Shown piece after piece: positions 23,057 through 34,493 of a DNA stretch of 64,000 bases. Position 1 is the stretch's first letter. Every line of letters begins with the position of its first letter. Source of the DNA: Norana najaformis. Taxonomy: Eukaryota; Annelida; Clitellata; Crassiclitellata; Hormogastridae. The notes under the pieces were generated by a model. It was not told the origin of the DNA and made no database searches. It worked only from the letters and a program-made list of their open reading frames with translations. A program made the position numbers and the translations under genes. Location: NCBI GenBank assembly GCA_964023275.1, contig OZ029914.1:16142049-16206048 (forward strand), written 5' to 3'.

Positions 23057-26000
23057 ATGACTTCATGCAAAGTGTTAGCCTGTATTTTGATTCTGTGGGG
23101 CTTCGTTGGTAAGCAACATAATTTCGTTATAACATTTGGTTGAATGATCAGCCGAGCTCATACTTCAAATATTTGTCTAAATCTAAGACCAGTCAAATAT
23201 TCAGTATTAATTTAATCTTTTGTATTTATCTCTCCTGCACTCCATGTCTTGTTCTGTCATATAATGTAGTTGAAGGTAGATAATGTCTAGTAGGTAGCCT
23301 TTTAAATGATATTAGAAAGTTGCAGTAGCCACTAGAGATCTTTTACTCCTATAACCGATGTAAGATGGCATTACATTGTTTTATTGGCAGGCAATAGTCA
23401 CGACAGAGTAAGTATGGCTTGGTTAGCAGGGAACAAACTGAAATAATATTGATCAATTTTTCACCGAGAGAAACTGAAATGTTTAAAGTGCGCTTGGTAC
23501 TAGAGAAAGTCATTCTGAACGTGATACTTGTATATGAGCATTTGTATAGCGCCCTTTAGGAACCTCGCATAGCCGATGAAACACTAATATCTAACAGATC
23601 TGAAGCAATGCGTCTTAAGACAAAGCAAAGATGTTTCTTGAGCTCTGTGTGACCGTAAGGTTCTAATTTCGAGTGGAAGACTGTATGATGAGGACGGTCA
23701 GTGCACAAAAGAGAATGGTGTCCGAATCGTTCTACCAGAGCCCAGAACCAACAGGTCCCTCCGTACACTCGGAGCGCAGTGTTTATCGATTCGGCTGGTT
23801 GCGTACAGCAACACAGAGCTCCTTTATGTATTTTAAGTATTGACTGAACATCAATGTTCGGCCAAATAGGAGGATCTTAAATGTAATTTTGTGATTGACT
23901 ACCGACGAAAGTTAAGGTGGAACAAGTTACTAACCCACGGGACTGGAGATCAAATAGCTAACGGTATAAAATGTCTTTCGATTAAAATGCTAAAATATCT
24001 AAATCAAAACTACACATTTTAATTATCTTAGTAAGGCATAAATATTCGTTTAACCTTAGTAAGGCATAAATATTCCTTTATACTAGTATCGATAATGTCC
24101 ATATTAGGTAAAGACATGCACGGCAACTATTCGGTGGCGGCTGCAGGATTGCTTGCGTGGGGACACAGTATTTCCTACCAAAATTAAAATGCTGCGCTCT
24201 ACTGCGCCAAAGCTGCTTAAAGTTTATCTACAATTACGGGCGACTTAAATGAATACTTCGGATAATGTTTAGAAAAATCCGAGGTTCTTCTTTCAGGGCT
24301 CGATCTAAAGTAGCATGACTCTTTCAAAGGTCATGATATCGGTTGACATCGTGTATTAAGGATCTTAATTATATATAAACTCATTAAAAACCCGGTGCAA
24401 TTCTTTCTCTCTAAAAATAACTCTTCTTCTAAGTCATATTTATCTGATCACACTGTCATTTCCTCCCTTCAAAAGCCGATCTTCACTTAGTCTTTGATAG
24501 GTTACCACCCTTGGAAATGCTCCAAGTTGTAATCTTCAGAGCTGACATTCGTGCCTCTCCTCTATGGTCATGCACGGCACAGACAGGATTTCTCGGTTCC
24601 AGACGGCGTAGAAGTGGACTCTCCACGTTACAACTAAACACCGTCCAAAACACACCAAATCCTTGGAGAATCAATAATAAACTCCGAAACGCAGGTTCTG
24701 TCACAGCAAATGCCCAGCATACAAGAGCTATCCAGCAAATATTAGCTCCGTATGTATCTCGGCAGTCAACATGACTGCGCACATGATTTGTTGAGTTCAT
24801 TTTGGCGCTTATTGCCAATTAAAACGCAATGTATAGATAAGAATTTAACGGACGTATAAATTAAAAGTGTCTTCCATTCCCAACAGAAGGAATTGATTTC
24901 GTTTTCCTTCTATTTTACAGCCTATGCAGCCGCAGGTATCTCGGAGAACTGTATAAGTTGTATCCGTCAGGTATGCTACTAAAACATCTAGATCATAAGA
25001 GATAACCTTTCTAAAGTTTGATAGATAATTTACCTACAACCTCTCTCGTCGTTCACCCACCATCATGTGCCTCAAGTCTCTCTATCTAGTACTCCTCAGG
25101 CTTTCAGTTCAAAACTCAAATTCCACCTTCTATAGAAATCTGGCCCTGACCCATTTATTCATCTCTCTCTCTCTCTCTCTCTTTCTATCACTATCTCTGT
25201 CTTTCTCGAGTCTTCGGAATTTATTCCTCGCCTGGTATCCATGGGCAACTCCTTTGACTTGACGCAGCGTTTGTGAATAAGATTGTGCCATGCGCATAGC
25301 TATTAGGTAGCGCTTTAGAAGTTCTCAAGACTACTAATACGAGAGTCGCCCAAATACAGCATTATGTTGTACAGATCGTAACATCAATGGTTAGTTTCTT
25401 AATCTAATCTAATCTAATCTAATCTAAAGACTTTCATAGAGACGATATCCTATTGCCTAAGATATCAGTACATATCGGTTAAATGCAAATTAATATCAGC
25501 TGATAGTTTTCAGTTGTGTTATTTCATCCTTAATAGATGATGATGATGATGATGATGAGTTCTCTGCCCGAAGGCAGGTGTCCATTAGCTCTATGCCATC
25601 CGAGAATGAGATGAGTGAGGTGATTTTTTGCCTTCCTCACAGACAATTGTGGGTGAGCAACTTGTCCAAGATCGCTACGCAGTGGCTTGAGGTAGATTCG
25701 AACCCGCCAACCTCCGGCACAGACCGTACCACTATACCACCGCGACCCACGAAACCTTAATAGACACTGCTTTAAATGTTCTTAGAAGTGGCGTAACTAT
25801 AATAAGTGGGTGAGAGCATAAGGCAGCGAGTTTCACACAGCGTGTCCTTTCACCAAAGTTTAAAATTTCTCTGTTAGTTTGGGCAATTTTTCGTTTTCAG
25901 ATGGCATTTGGCACTATTCTGCGCTACTAACGTCTAAAAACTGGTTAGATAATTTACTGCAAACTGGTCCCATCTTCGATAAATTATCTGAAAATTGTAG

Positions 26001-26948
26001 ATTTTAAAAACGGTCACATTTTGCAGATATAATCTCCGCAAATGTGAAAAGAATACACACTTTTAATTTAGGTTTCATCATTTTTGCCCCAAATGTTTTC
26101 TCAGCTGAATTTACCTCTTGCTGATCAGTATTCCCTATCATTGATTTTGTAAAAAGTATACAATTTCCACATATCCAAAAGAGTTAGGCGGACGAACCGT
26201 ATAATGAACACGCAATTTCACCAACAGTTTTTATTTGCAGGTGGAAGGAGGTAAAGTCGGAAAATGCAACCAGGACGCAGGGTCACTGAGCTGTGGACCA
26301 TTTCAAATAAAGAACCCATACTGGATTGACTGTGGAAAACCGGGTGGAGGTAAGAAATGGTGAATCTGGTAGAGATAAGGTAGCGTTAATATGGCAAGTA
26401 CAGACCCTGGGTTAAGTAATCTTCAGTCACTATTATAAAAGCCAAGCCATCCCCGTGGAGCGATTCGCTAAGGTTTCAGAAATCTGCTAAACATATTATT
26501 TCAGACAGGCATTTCCAAATACAGACTGAGACGCCTAAAGATCCAGGGTCGGCAAGAAACTGCCAGCAAACAAAATATGTTCAATCAGGTACACCACTGT
26601 ACAGGATAGGATATTCGCTTTTGACTACCTGTGAATTACTAACTGATGCCTGAATGATAAAGTTTTATTTACTATTTGATTTTTACTATTATTCTGAATT
26701 TAATTTACTATTTAATTTACTATTCTGAAGGTTGGCAGACGTGTACAAAGCAGATACCATGTTCAAAAACCTGCATAAGAGCCAACATGCAACGTTACGG
26801 GACGTATTGCACCGGTGGTCGAACTCCAACGTGCCAAGACTATGCTAGGATTCACAACGGAGGACCAAAAGGTTGCCAAAAATCCTCCACGGTCGGCTAC
26901 TGGAGTAAAGTGCAGCGCTGCTGTGCCTCAAAGTCAGGCGGCTGTTGA
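23057..26948 (+). CDS. i-type lysozyme gene 2 (four exons, 142 aa)
   Basis: Exons are 23057-23108, 24921-24970, 26241-26349 and 26731-26948, with GT-AG introns in the same phases as gene 1. The signal peptide ends near residue 21 (AYAAAG). Catalytic-family residues are E36 (RQVEGG) and D46 (CNQD). The spacing is two residues shorter than in genes 1 and 4 because exon 3 is 6 nt shorter. Two cysteines kept in genes 1 and 4 are absent: position 33 is Arg (CISCIRQ) and position 38 is Gly. The rest of the cysteine framework is kept, including WIDC and the C-terminal set. Intron 2 holds a tRNA-derived SINE. Product and context are otherwise as for gene 1, and the frame is intact. Confidence 0.9.
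25160..25210. repeat. (TC)n simple repeat in gene 2 intron 2
   Basis: A TCTCTCTCTC run with interruptions, inside an old retroposon-like stretch shared with gene 3 (40948-40990). Confidence 0.8.
25390..25430. repeat. (AATCT)n short tandem repeat
   Basis: Four to five copies of TAATC/AATCT end a retroposon-like stretch in intron 2. Gene 3 has about two copies at 41186-41200. It looks like a non-LTR tail. Confidence 0.8.
25537..25754 (-). mobile_element. tRNA-derived SINE in gene 2 intron 2
   Basis: Read on the minus strand, the 218-bp body starts with a tRNA-like head: GTGGTATAGTGGTACGG resembles an A box and GGTTCGAATCT is a near-perfect B box. A tRNA-unrelated body follows, ending in a (ATC)n tail. 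Perfect 9-bp target duplications, CCTTAATAG, flank it at 25528-25536 and 25755-25763. An orthologous copy lies at 41296-41513 in gene 3, so insertion predates the gene 2/3 duplication. Confidence 0.85.
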
Positions 26949-27867
26949 GCCAAAGAAGGAATTTCGTCGAAGAAAATGGTCTAAAACCACTACATGGAAG
27001 AGATCAGACGATGCTTTGCTTTTGGCCATTTCAACTTTAAAAGATTGCTTTTACTTCATTTAGCATCTTTATTCGTATTAATCTTCATTCTACAGTAGCG
27101 ATTCAATCGTTAAAAGTAGTCGGCTCAATCGAACCAAACTAATCGATATGTGGATTATCTATCTTATTTATGTCAGATATTTCGCTATTGTGATTAAATT
27201 GTAATGTATTTAATTTACTCACATTACATACAGTAGTGAGATATGATGATCACGTTCATTGTGACTGCATTAGTGATGGTAGCCAACCTAACAAGAGTCG
27301 AACATGTCTTTCGCAGCGCATTATGACTCGACGGAATGCTGAAGGATCAGCGTTTCCTCAATATGCCTCCATAAATATTGCCGGTTTTTCTTACAAAATT
27401 CTCTTCTAATACAAATCCACTCATTGCATGACTGTCTTCTTTCAGTCATATGCCTCTGTCTCTGTGCCACTGTCTCTTTTCATGCCTGTGTCTGTTCACC
27501 CCTCCCGCCCTGTCCGTCTATCTGACTCTATTGTTGTCTATCTCCACAACTACTGATGATGTCTGGTAAAACCAGATAATAGAGTGGAAAGCAAATAATT
27601 TGCCCAAATCAGTGGGTTACTTCCTTTATGCCAGGATTTGCATCGCCCTTACAGACACGCAGTCTTGCACTGAAACCAGCAAAACTCCTTCCGTTAACCG
27701 CTGATTTTCTTCGTGTTATCGTAAGTCTACGACCGATGGCTCACTCTAACTCTAACCCATTCAGAAGACTTCAGACAACCACTTCCATTGTGCCCAGACA
27801 GGAACGTATCATATCAATAGGGGAAAGATATGGGCTTAATTACTGCACAAAGAACTTGGTATTACGG
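26949..27867 (+). other. Putative 3' UTR of gene 2 and duplicated intergenic DNA
   Basis: Conserved with the region behind gene 1 (13695-14600). Contains the GATGATGTCTGGTAAAAC block near 27553 without an adjacent AATAAA. No gene recognised. Confidence 0.4.
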
Positions 27868-28545
27868 ATACCTTAAGAGAGTACTAGTCACTCTAGACCG
27901 TTGCCCGGCGCTTTTTGAATTTCATCACTTTGATATTCATCTAGCTATGGGCAAATCTCCTCCCTCTCGGGTGTGGCCGAGAGGTGGATTCGTGCACAAG
28001 GCACACATCATTCAAGTGTATCGATACAGTTTCCGTCACCGGTTCAAAGTCTGCTGTAGTGTCCTCGCCCTTCTCCCCTGGGTCGGGGGTTCCTGGTTTT
28101 CACCCTGGAGGCAACAGGACGACACACTCCGAGCCCACCACTTGCTTTACAGGTGGCCGCTAAGTCACTGTCCAGTTCGAGCCGGGCCACTGGCACCCGT
28201 CCCCAGACAGGCACGTCCAACATGGCCCACCGATAAAGGTGTGTGACAGTCTTCCACTCCGGATTACATACTCTGTCCCGATAACGACCAGTGAGAAAGG
28301 TGCAATCACTACTGCACCGATCGGTTGGCACTCGACCCGACTCTTTTAACATTTCCGCATTAAGTAGGCAGCGGTGGGCCCATTACTCCTCCATCATGTA
28401 CGGCAATTGGTCCCTCACAGAACACGGTCCCTTGCGGGATACAGTACTGCTCAGAACCTGGTCGTAGGCAAGGCCACACTACGAGCCTCTAGTTGCCTGA
28501 CAAGACAGATAGAGCAGACGTGGTGTTGCGGCACCCCGCCAACGT
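27868..28545 (+). mobile_element. GC-richer insertion with tRNA-like (Pol III) promoter boxes
   Basis: The paralogous site near 14600-14630 lacks this roughly 0.68-kb block, so it is an insertion. TGGCCGAGAGG (27974-27984) fits an A box of Leu/Ser-tRNA type. GGTTCAAAGTC (28041-28051) fits a B box, at a spacing compatible with a type II tRNA head. The remainder shows no coding frame with recognisable homology. A SINE is my preferred reading. Clear target duplications and an A-rich or simple tail were not found. Confidence 0.5.
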
Positions 28546-28866
28546 TTGGGCGCCGGGAGCACAACCCATGCTTAACCAGCATGAGTATGCTACGGGCCAA
28601 TGCATGTTATTGTTATGCACTTTAGTAAAATGAAGTCATGAAATCTTTTGGAAGCAACTCGTGAAATATGTGACCCAGAAACGTTAGTTTGCAGTTGAAA
28701 TTAATAAAATTCTGTTTGAACCTCGCAATATTATTTAAATACTATTGCTTGGTAACTTTTTAAATACATCAAACATAGTACAAGATAGTTTCATTGTATT
28801 TTGTAACCAGTGGCCAACCAGAAGCAAATGCCCGATTATATACACCCTTGTTGACTAGTCCACAGA

Positions 28867-28937
28867 AATACTTGTGTTTTTCCTCGTTAATGTCATTAAT
28901 AAATTTATTATCGACTATGCCCAATTGGGTTTATTTG
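28867..28937 (+). repeat. Arm 1 of a 70-bp inverted duplication (partner 29072-29141)
   Basis: Runs AATACTTGTG...GGGTTTATTTG and reappears in reverse at 29072-29141 with few mismatches, across a spacer of about 134 bp. Only the first arm exists in the paralogous unit near 14955-15025, so the second arm is a local inverted copy. Confidence 0.85.
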
Positions 28938-29071
28938 GAGTTGATATAGAACTTTTCTTAGAAGAAACGGTAAGATTGAAATTGGTCTGTAATTACTCGG
29001 ATTCAATATCTCGCCTATTATGTTCGTTCGTTTGTTATGCTCAGCCTCTTGTGCCATTTCGATATCCATTG

Positions 29072-29141
29072 CAAATAAACCCAATTTGGCATAGTCGATA
29101 TAAATTTATTAATAACATTAACGAGGTAAAACACAAGTATT
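29072..29141 (-). repeat. Arm 2 of the 70-bp inverted duplication
   Basis: Reverse complement of 28867-28937, joined to sequence unlike the paralogous unit. Confidence 0.8.
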
Positions 29142-29647
29142 TTCGGGTTATTTCTGAGCTTTAGGGCCTCTCTATTTCAGTGATGTAGAACTGACTGCGG
29201 CTTGAATTTTACACTCCATTGGTTGATGTCTCGGGCAGTATACACTGGCGCTATAGAATTTTATAACTAATTATAATATGTAAATGAAACTAAGAAACTT
29301 ATCAAATGTAATAGACTTAACTGAATAATAAACGGATATTAGTTACACAAGCTAATACTTGATAATTTGGTCATGGGGATTTCGGACAAATGAAACTAAT
29401 AAAAAAATTAATTACAATCGCGTATTTTAAACGCAGCACTAAAGAAATTTTAAGGTTCATTTCGATAAGGCATAAATATAAACCATCTCTTCTGTGTCAC
29501 ACTAATCAGTCATTTCTTGTCGCCGTCATATTCTTCAGGATGTCTTTTTTTAGCGCTTTGCCGTTACTTCATAGTGCTATCGCAATTAAGTCTAAATTTG
29601 TGTATATAAGCTAAGCTAAGCTGTCATAAGCTGTCATACATACATAT

Positions 29648-31318
29648 ATGCACACTGATGGTTCTCCTCCTCCTTCCTTTCCTCCATCGTCATCTAGGCT
29701 TCCATGCTGGAAGCCTCTGCCTTTGGACGTCCTTCGTCGGCTCCTGCTGGAGTCACCTGCTAAGTCCTGTGAACTGGACTTATTACCACCATTTTTAATC
29801 AAGGATTTTATAGATGACTTAATTCCGTTCTTACACTTGATATGTAATACCTCCCTGGGTCAGGGTTCACTCCCGGCTTCTCACAAACGTGCTGTAGTCT
29901 TTCCCTCTCTCAAGCGCCAGGGACTTGACCCCAATGATATCTCTAACTACCGACCTATCTCTAACCTTTCCTTCCTCTCTAAGCTTCTTGAAAGATGTGT
30001 GTCCGTCCAACTGGTCGACTACCTTGACTCTAACTCCCTCATGCCTCCTCTTCAATCCGGATTTAGGAAGTTCCACTCTACTGAATCACTTATTACACGT
30101 CTCCTGGCTGACGTCTTTGGAGCTTTTGACCGTGGAGATTTTACTCTCCTTGGCCTCTATGATGTTAGTGCTGCTTTTGACACTGTGGATCACTCTATCC
30201 TTTTGGAGCGTCTAGAAAAATCTTTTGGCATTACTGATACGGCCCTTCTTTGGTTTCAGTCATTCCTATCAGACCGCTCTCATTCTGTTATCTTTGGGCC
30301 TACACGTTCCGCCTGGTCCCTTATACCTTTTGGCCTTCCTCAGGGTTCTGTTCTGGCCCCTCTCCTCTACATTCTGTACACTGCCGACGTGGCACGGGTT
30401 CTCCTTCTCATGGGTGTTGCTGTCCATCAGTATCCAGACGACACTCAGGCCTTCGTTCATGGCCCAGCGGAAGCGGCTTCCTCTCTGGTTGAGAGTATTC
30501 TTGACGCAACATCTGCCCTTGGTCTCTGGATGTCCTCTAATCGCCTCCGACTGAACTATGCTAAGACCCAGTTCATCTGGCTTGGTGGTCGTGCTCAGCT
30601 GGCAAAGATTGATTCATCATCCTTACGCCAGAGGTTTCCGGACATTCTATTCTGTTCCAAAGTCCGTGATCTTGGGGTTGTTCTGGACCGGGAACTCTCC
30701 TTGACCGATCATGTTAACAGTGTCTCCCGCTCATGCTTTTACCACCTTCGTCAGCTTCGTACCATCCGCCGCTCCCTCTCCTTTCATGCCGTTACTACTC
30801 TAATTCATGCCCTTATCTGCACCAGGGTGGACTTTGGTAACGCTATCTTTGCTGGACTCTCACTTGCCAATATTTCCAAGCTTCAATCTGTTCTCAATGC
30901 TTCTGCCCGTCTTATTGGAGGCGTCCCCAGGTATGGCCATATAACTTCCTTTATACGGGACACTCTACACTGGCTTCCCATTCAGCAGCGTATCAAGTTC
31001 AAGATCCTAACGCTTATGCGTAATTGTCTTGTTGGCTCTGCTCCATCATATCTTAGGGACTTCTGCATTTTGGTCTCCTTGGTTCCAGGCCATAGCACTC
31101 TCCGGTCGGCCTCCCTTGGACTTCTGACTGTCCCTCGGATGCGCACTGCTACAGCGCAGTCTAGAAGCTTTGCCTATGTTGGACCCAATAGCTGGAATCG
31201 CCTTTCCGGAGAGCTCCGGCTAGTATTCCTCAGTTTGTCTCTTCCGCAGTTTCGCAAGTGCCTGAAGTCTGTATTATTTGCCAGTGGTCTCACTGGTTCG
31301 GGTCGGGAGCGCTTCTGA
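29648..31318 (+). CDS. Reverse transcriptase ORF of the L2/CR1-like element (556 codons open)
   Basis: The open frame, starting in flanking DNA, carries reverse-transcriptase motifs in order: NDISNYRPISNLSFLSK, QSGFRKFHST, LYDVSAAFDTVDHS (first catalytic Asp), GLPQGSVLAPLLY, then YPDDTQ where YADDT is usual. After these come LGVVLDRELSLTDHV and LHWLPIQQRIKFK. A typical C-terminal end, FRKCLKSVLFASGL, precedes the stop at 31316-31318. Copying RNA into DNA is its family role. The N-terminal endonuclease is absent, so this copy cannot be autonomous. The Pro in YPDD is unusual and may impair activity. There is no internal stop, which suggests a young insertion. The true start is unknown. Confidence 0.85.
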   Translation: MHTDGSPPPSFPPSSSRLPCWKPLPLDVLRRLLLESPAKSCELDLLPPFLIKDFIDDLIPFLHLICNTSLGQGSLPASHKRAVVFPSLKRQGLDPNDISNYRPISNLSFLSKLLERCVSVQLVDYLDSNSLMPPLQSGFRKFHSTESLITRLLADVFGAFDRGDFTLLGLYDVSAAFDTVDHSILLERLEKSFGITDTALLWFQSFLSDRSHSVIFGPTRSAWSLIPFGLPQGSVLAPLLYILYTADVARVLLLMGVAVHQYPDDTQAFVHGPAEAASSLVESILDATSALGLWMSSNRLRLNYAKTQFIWLGGRAQLAKIDSSSLRQRFPDILFCSKVRDLGVVLDRELSLTDHVNSVSRSCFYHLRQLRTIRRSLSFHAVTTLIHALICTRVDFGNAIFAGLSLANISKLQSVLNASARLIGGVPRYGHITSFIRDTLHWLPIQQRIKFKILTLMRNCLVGSAPSYLRDFCILVSLVPGHSTLRSASLGLLTVPRMRTATAQSRSFAYVGPNSWNRLSGELRLVFLSLSLPQFRKCLKSVLFASGLTGSGRERF

Positions 31319-31375
31319 TGAGTCTATTCTTGAAGTGGCGCTTTATACATGTCAAATTACAATTACAAATTACAA
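29652..31375 (+). mobile_element. 5'-truncated L2/CR1-like non-LTR retrotransposon
   Basis: In the paralogous unit, CATACATACATATATGCA is followed directly by TATATACACTTACATACATAG (about 15650-15685). Here the two are split by 1.7 kb ending in a (AAATTAC)-type tail. The insert lacks the endonuclease half, as usual for target-primed insertions. It is inside one duplicated unit only, so it inserted after that duplication or in a different allele. Confidence 0.85.
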
Positions 31376-31868
31376 TATACACTAGCATACATAGACCTGC
31401 CTACAAAACTAATAATGACTATTTACGGAAATAAGAAATAATGAGAGATAATCTTTAATATACATCATAGGTGTTAAAATTCATTACGTCTACCATTTAC
31501 GTATATTAATATTCATGATACAGATGACATGCCATAGATGGTGTCATGATGTCACATAGTATTGTCATATCTTAATTCCTCTAATTTATGATTTACAAAT
31601 CATTGAGACCTACACGATAATGGAGACACTTAGGCTACAACATAATCAATAAATAAATTAACTCACGAAACAATTTTGCTGTCAAAAATATCAGAAAATA
31701 ATAACGTAAACGATTAACAGCATAAGAACGATTTATACTACAATACCAAACCGATTACATATGTCAAGAGAAAACAATAAGCGTCTATACATCCGAAATC
31801 TTGATGCCCGGGCAGATGATCTGCTTTTGCTCGTGCCACTTAAATTCAATTGCCGATAACACTCTTTT
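31376..31868. other. Duplicated intergenic DNA, no gene
   Basis: Matches 15670-16144. Nothing coding is recognised. Confidence 0.5.
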
Positions 31869-32616
31869 CTAAGTACGTAGCATTTTTACATTATGCTCAT
31901 TTTTGCGGTATTTATGAGAAAAAATTACAGGGTTAGATCTATCTTTGTCAAATGCTGACTTAACTACTAATAGAAATATGCCATCTGATTCATCTGTCAT
32001 ACTGCTGAGTACATCTATTTCTTCGTCCACTATCAAAAAAATGTTTTTAAAGTAATGCTTAACACTACATTCAAACGAATCCCATCTATGGTTCAGATAA
32101 GAAAGCAAACAGTCTATATAACTTGGAATGTCTTTAAGGCGTGTGATACTAACCTGATTGATAATCTGGGCATTAGTGCCCACAAGACTAAGGACCATTG
32201 ACACTGTCTCTGTAACAATGACCCGATGAACAATTAAGAATTGTCCATTGTGTTTCGGAATTGCTTTGAACGGATTATAAATGTCACTCGGCAATAATAT
32301 TCTACTGATTAAAACGGCATCTGATTCATAAATATCTATCTCAGAATGCATTTTACCACTTCGCAGAACCAGCACTTTACCATCACTAAAAACCGTCATA
32401 GGAATGGAAGTACTTAAGTCACAAAGCCATTTTGTAACTTGATGGCTATGTATTGCAATCTTCCAGACACATCCGACTTTTAAATCTGTAACGTAGAGAC
32501 AATTTGATGCGGTACTGGATTTAAGATCACTGGCATCACGAATCTCTTCTATCATGATCAGAATTTGTAGATCAAACGGACTAGTACGCTGGTACACTCG
32601 GATCGAATGTATATCG
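31869..32616 (-). pseudogene. Truncated paralogue of the beta-propeller-like exon
   Basis: Minus-strand frame homologous to 16145-16880 (SNCLYVTDLKVGCVWKI, TVFSDGKVLVLRSG, SDAVLISRILLPSD). Homology ends near 32616, where the sequence jumps to DNA matching about 17210. About 120 bp of the exon's start and the acceptor site are deleted. The remaining frame has no stop, but it lacks a known start. Confidence 0.65.
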
Positions 32617-32639
32617 ATATTCACAAGTCAGGCCACCAA

Positions 32640-32907
32640 AACAGAAAGGAAGCTTATTGTGTGTACCAGCTGATGCATTTCACTCCATTTATTTATTTCC
32701 TTCAAAATTCTCTACAAAGGTCAACGTATGCTGAATAATAATATTAAGAAACAACACTAATAATAATAATAGTGATAGTGTGGTATTAGTAGTAATGGTA
32801 GTAATAGTGGAATTAGTAGTAGTAATTTTCAGTTTCTGGTTGTGCCCCTTACGTATAAACAACGACTTTAAGCGAGTTGCAGAATTAAATATGATTTTGG
32901 CTATTTA
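32640..32907. other. Short non-coding stretch with AAT/AGT repeats
   Basis: Paralogue of 17210-17700. An imperfect (AAT)n and (TAG)n area at 32730-32825 is much shorter than its counterpart. Confidence 0.5.
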
Positions 32908-33520
32908 GTGGCGGCTAAGAATATTCAGTTGTCCAGGATTGTTTGTGCCGTGATTCGTACGCAAGAGAAATTGGCTAGCGGCGACGGACGCTATCTACAT
33001 CTAGCAATGTGGAAGAAGTTCCTGGTCGTTGCCGACACCATTATTGCGAACCACTTGGACGTCCTCGTTCTCACCGAGTCATCCTCAGCGGATGTTCCAG
33101 TGTGCAGAGCCGCACAAGCAGAATGCTTGCACTGTGATCAAATTCGTACTTCGAAACCGGCGAAGCAGTTCAAAACCATGACGCCATCGTCATCTACTAT
33201 CGAGACGCACTGAAGGTCAAAGTTACTACCTTACCAGTCAATTCAAAGATCTTTTAGGCATTTTCCATATCGACTCCCAAGTTTCTCGGGCGAATGATGC
33301 TTCTCGCCGTCTGCGAGCAGTATCATTATCCCGAGAAACTTTGGAATCGATAGGAAAAAGGAGGCTTATCGCCTCCTAAACCAATCTTTTTATCCGAGTT
33401 AGTCTCCAAGATAGTTTGGAGGTCCTTGCAACCTGCAATTGTCAAATGATTATTACTGGCGACTTGAATATTCACCTCAATGATGGCTCCTCGCTGGATA
33501 TAGTCCGACTCCTGGTGGGA
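32908..33520 (+). pseudogene. L2/CR1-like endonuclease remnant, second unit
   Basis: Paralogue of 17700-18360, with NHLDVLVLTESS and, later, DLNIHLNDG-like strings. A hairpin at 33261-33358 interrupts it, and frameshifts are present. Confidence 0.65.
33261..33358. repeat. Imperfect hairpin, paralogue of 18048-18170
   Basis: Arms TTTTCCATATCGACTCCCAA and the inverse ending ATCGATAGGAAAA flank a short GCTTCTCGCCGTCTGCGAGC apex. Confidence 0.7.
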
Positions 33521-34493
33521 AAATGCTTTTAAAGCATGAAAATATCTAAGCTATTGACAAAATGTAGAGGGGCAGGAAGGCAAGATAATTTATCTGACCA
33601 ATTTTTTTTACAAATTTGAGATATCAGTAACTTTAGTAAAACTTTCAATAGAATATTATTAACTCAATATTTAAATAAGTGATTAGACTGCTATTCGAAT
33701 TTGAGGCTTTATTACTCAGAAAAGCCTTATGCGACAGAAAATAAGAATATACATTTTGAGCAAAGCAAATTTCCGGCAGCATTCAAGAATTCTATTGGAA
33801 AAACAAAGGACAAACAAAATGGTTAAATGCAGCAGCAGCTTTCGTACCTCGCGTCTTCTCGCTACGATACTGAATAGTTTTCGAAGACTGTTCTAGATCA
33901 TGTAATTCAGCGATGCTCGGTGGCAAAACTGCACACATTAGAGACAGAACCCCAATCAAATACAGATACGACATATTGCTTGAGAAAGTTCAAGTATCAC
34001 AAGTAGAGAAAATCATAGACTGTTTCTATTGCTGAAGAATTCGCACTTTATAAAGGCATATCAACAAAAGTAGCCTATCCAATGAATGCCTCTTTCAATG
34101 ATACAAAATACTGCAGGATCGATTTCACTACAGTCGTCAAAGTCGCTTCCAAGACGGCAACTCAATATTTAAACAGGCAATGATTTTGTGTAGCCTAAAG
34201 ATGTCAGCTGGGACATTACATACAGAGGGCTTAGTTTAACTCGAATCAATAGCTGGGAGGCTATGTACAAAGGACTTATTTTAACCGGTATCACGTGTAT
34301 CATATCATATAGCATATAATTATGAGCAGATTACTGTCCTTCGCATTTGAACTTCAGCGAGAAAGTTTTAGATTTTTTTTATTTGGGTATATGGCATTTG
34401 CTATGCCCAAGGGGTGGATGAGCGGCCTGAAACAGAGCACAACAGACATCTAAAAAATATTCAGAATTAAGTTCAGAATTTAATATTTTCAAA
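33521..34493. other. Decayed retroposon and intergenic DNA
   Basis: Paralogue of 18361-19465. The 38-bp minisatellite is present as a single unit at 34386-34429. Confidence 0.5.

Larger units (their letters stand above)
28546..29651. other. Duplicated intergenic DNA with an inverted duplication
   Basis: Matches 14630-15660 except for the second arm of an inverted duplication (29072-29141). A retroposon 3' end lies near 29210-29270. No gene recognised. Confidence 0.5.

Noticed and set aside
25690-25754. A genuine tRNA gene on the minus strand
   Set aside because: It has an A and B box but no good acceptor stem. It continues into a SINE body with an ATC tail and target duplications.
26676-26948. 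Lysozyme gene 2 as a single-exon 90-codon gene starting MIFTII
   Set aside because: The first codons are intron 3 read-through. A consensus acceptor at 26730 and phase-matched upstream exons give the full four-exon gene.
28044-28352. Overlapping open frames on both strands in the GC-rich block
   Set aside because: Higher GC makes stops rare on both strands. The block is an insertion with tRNA-like boxes and no known protein similarity.
29867-30554. Several overlapping open frames within the reverse transcriptase
   Set aside because: They are out of frame with the motif-bearing ORF and share no homology.
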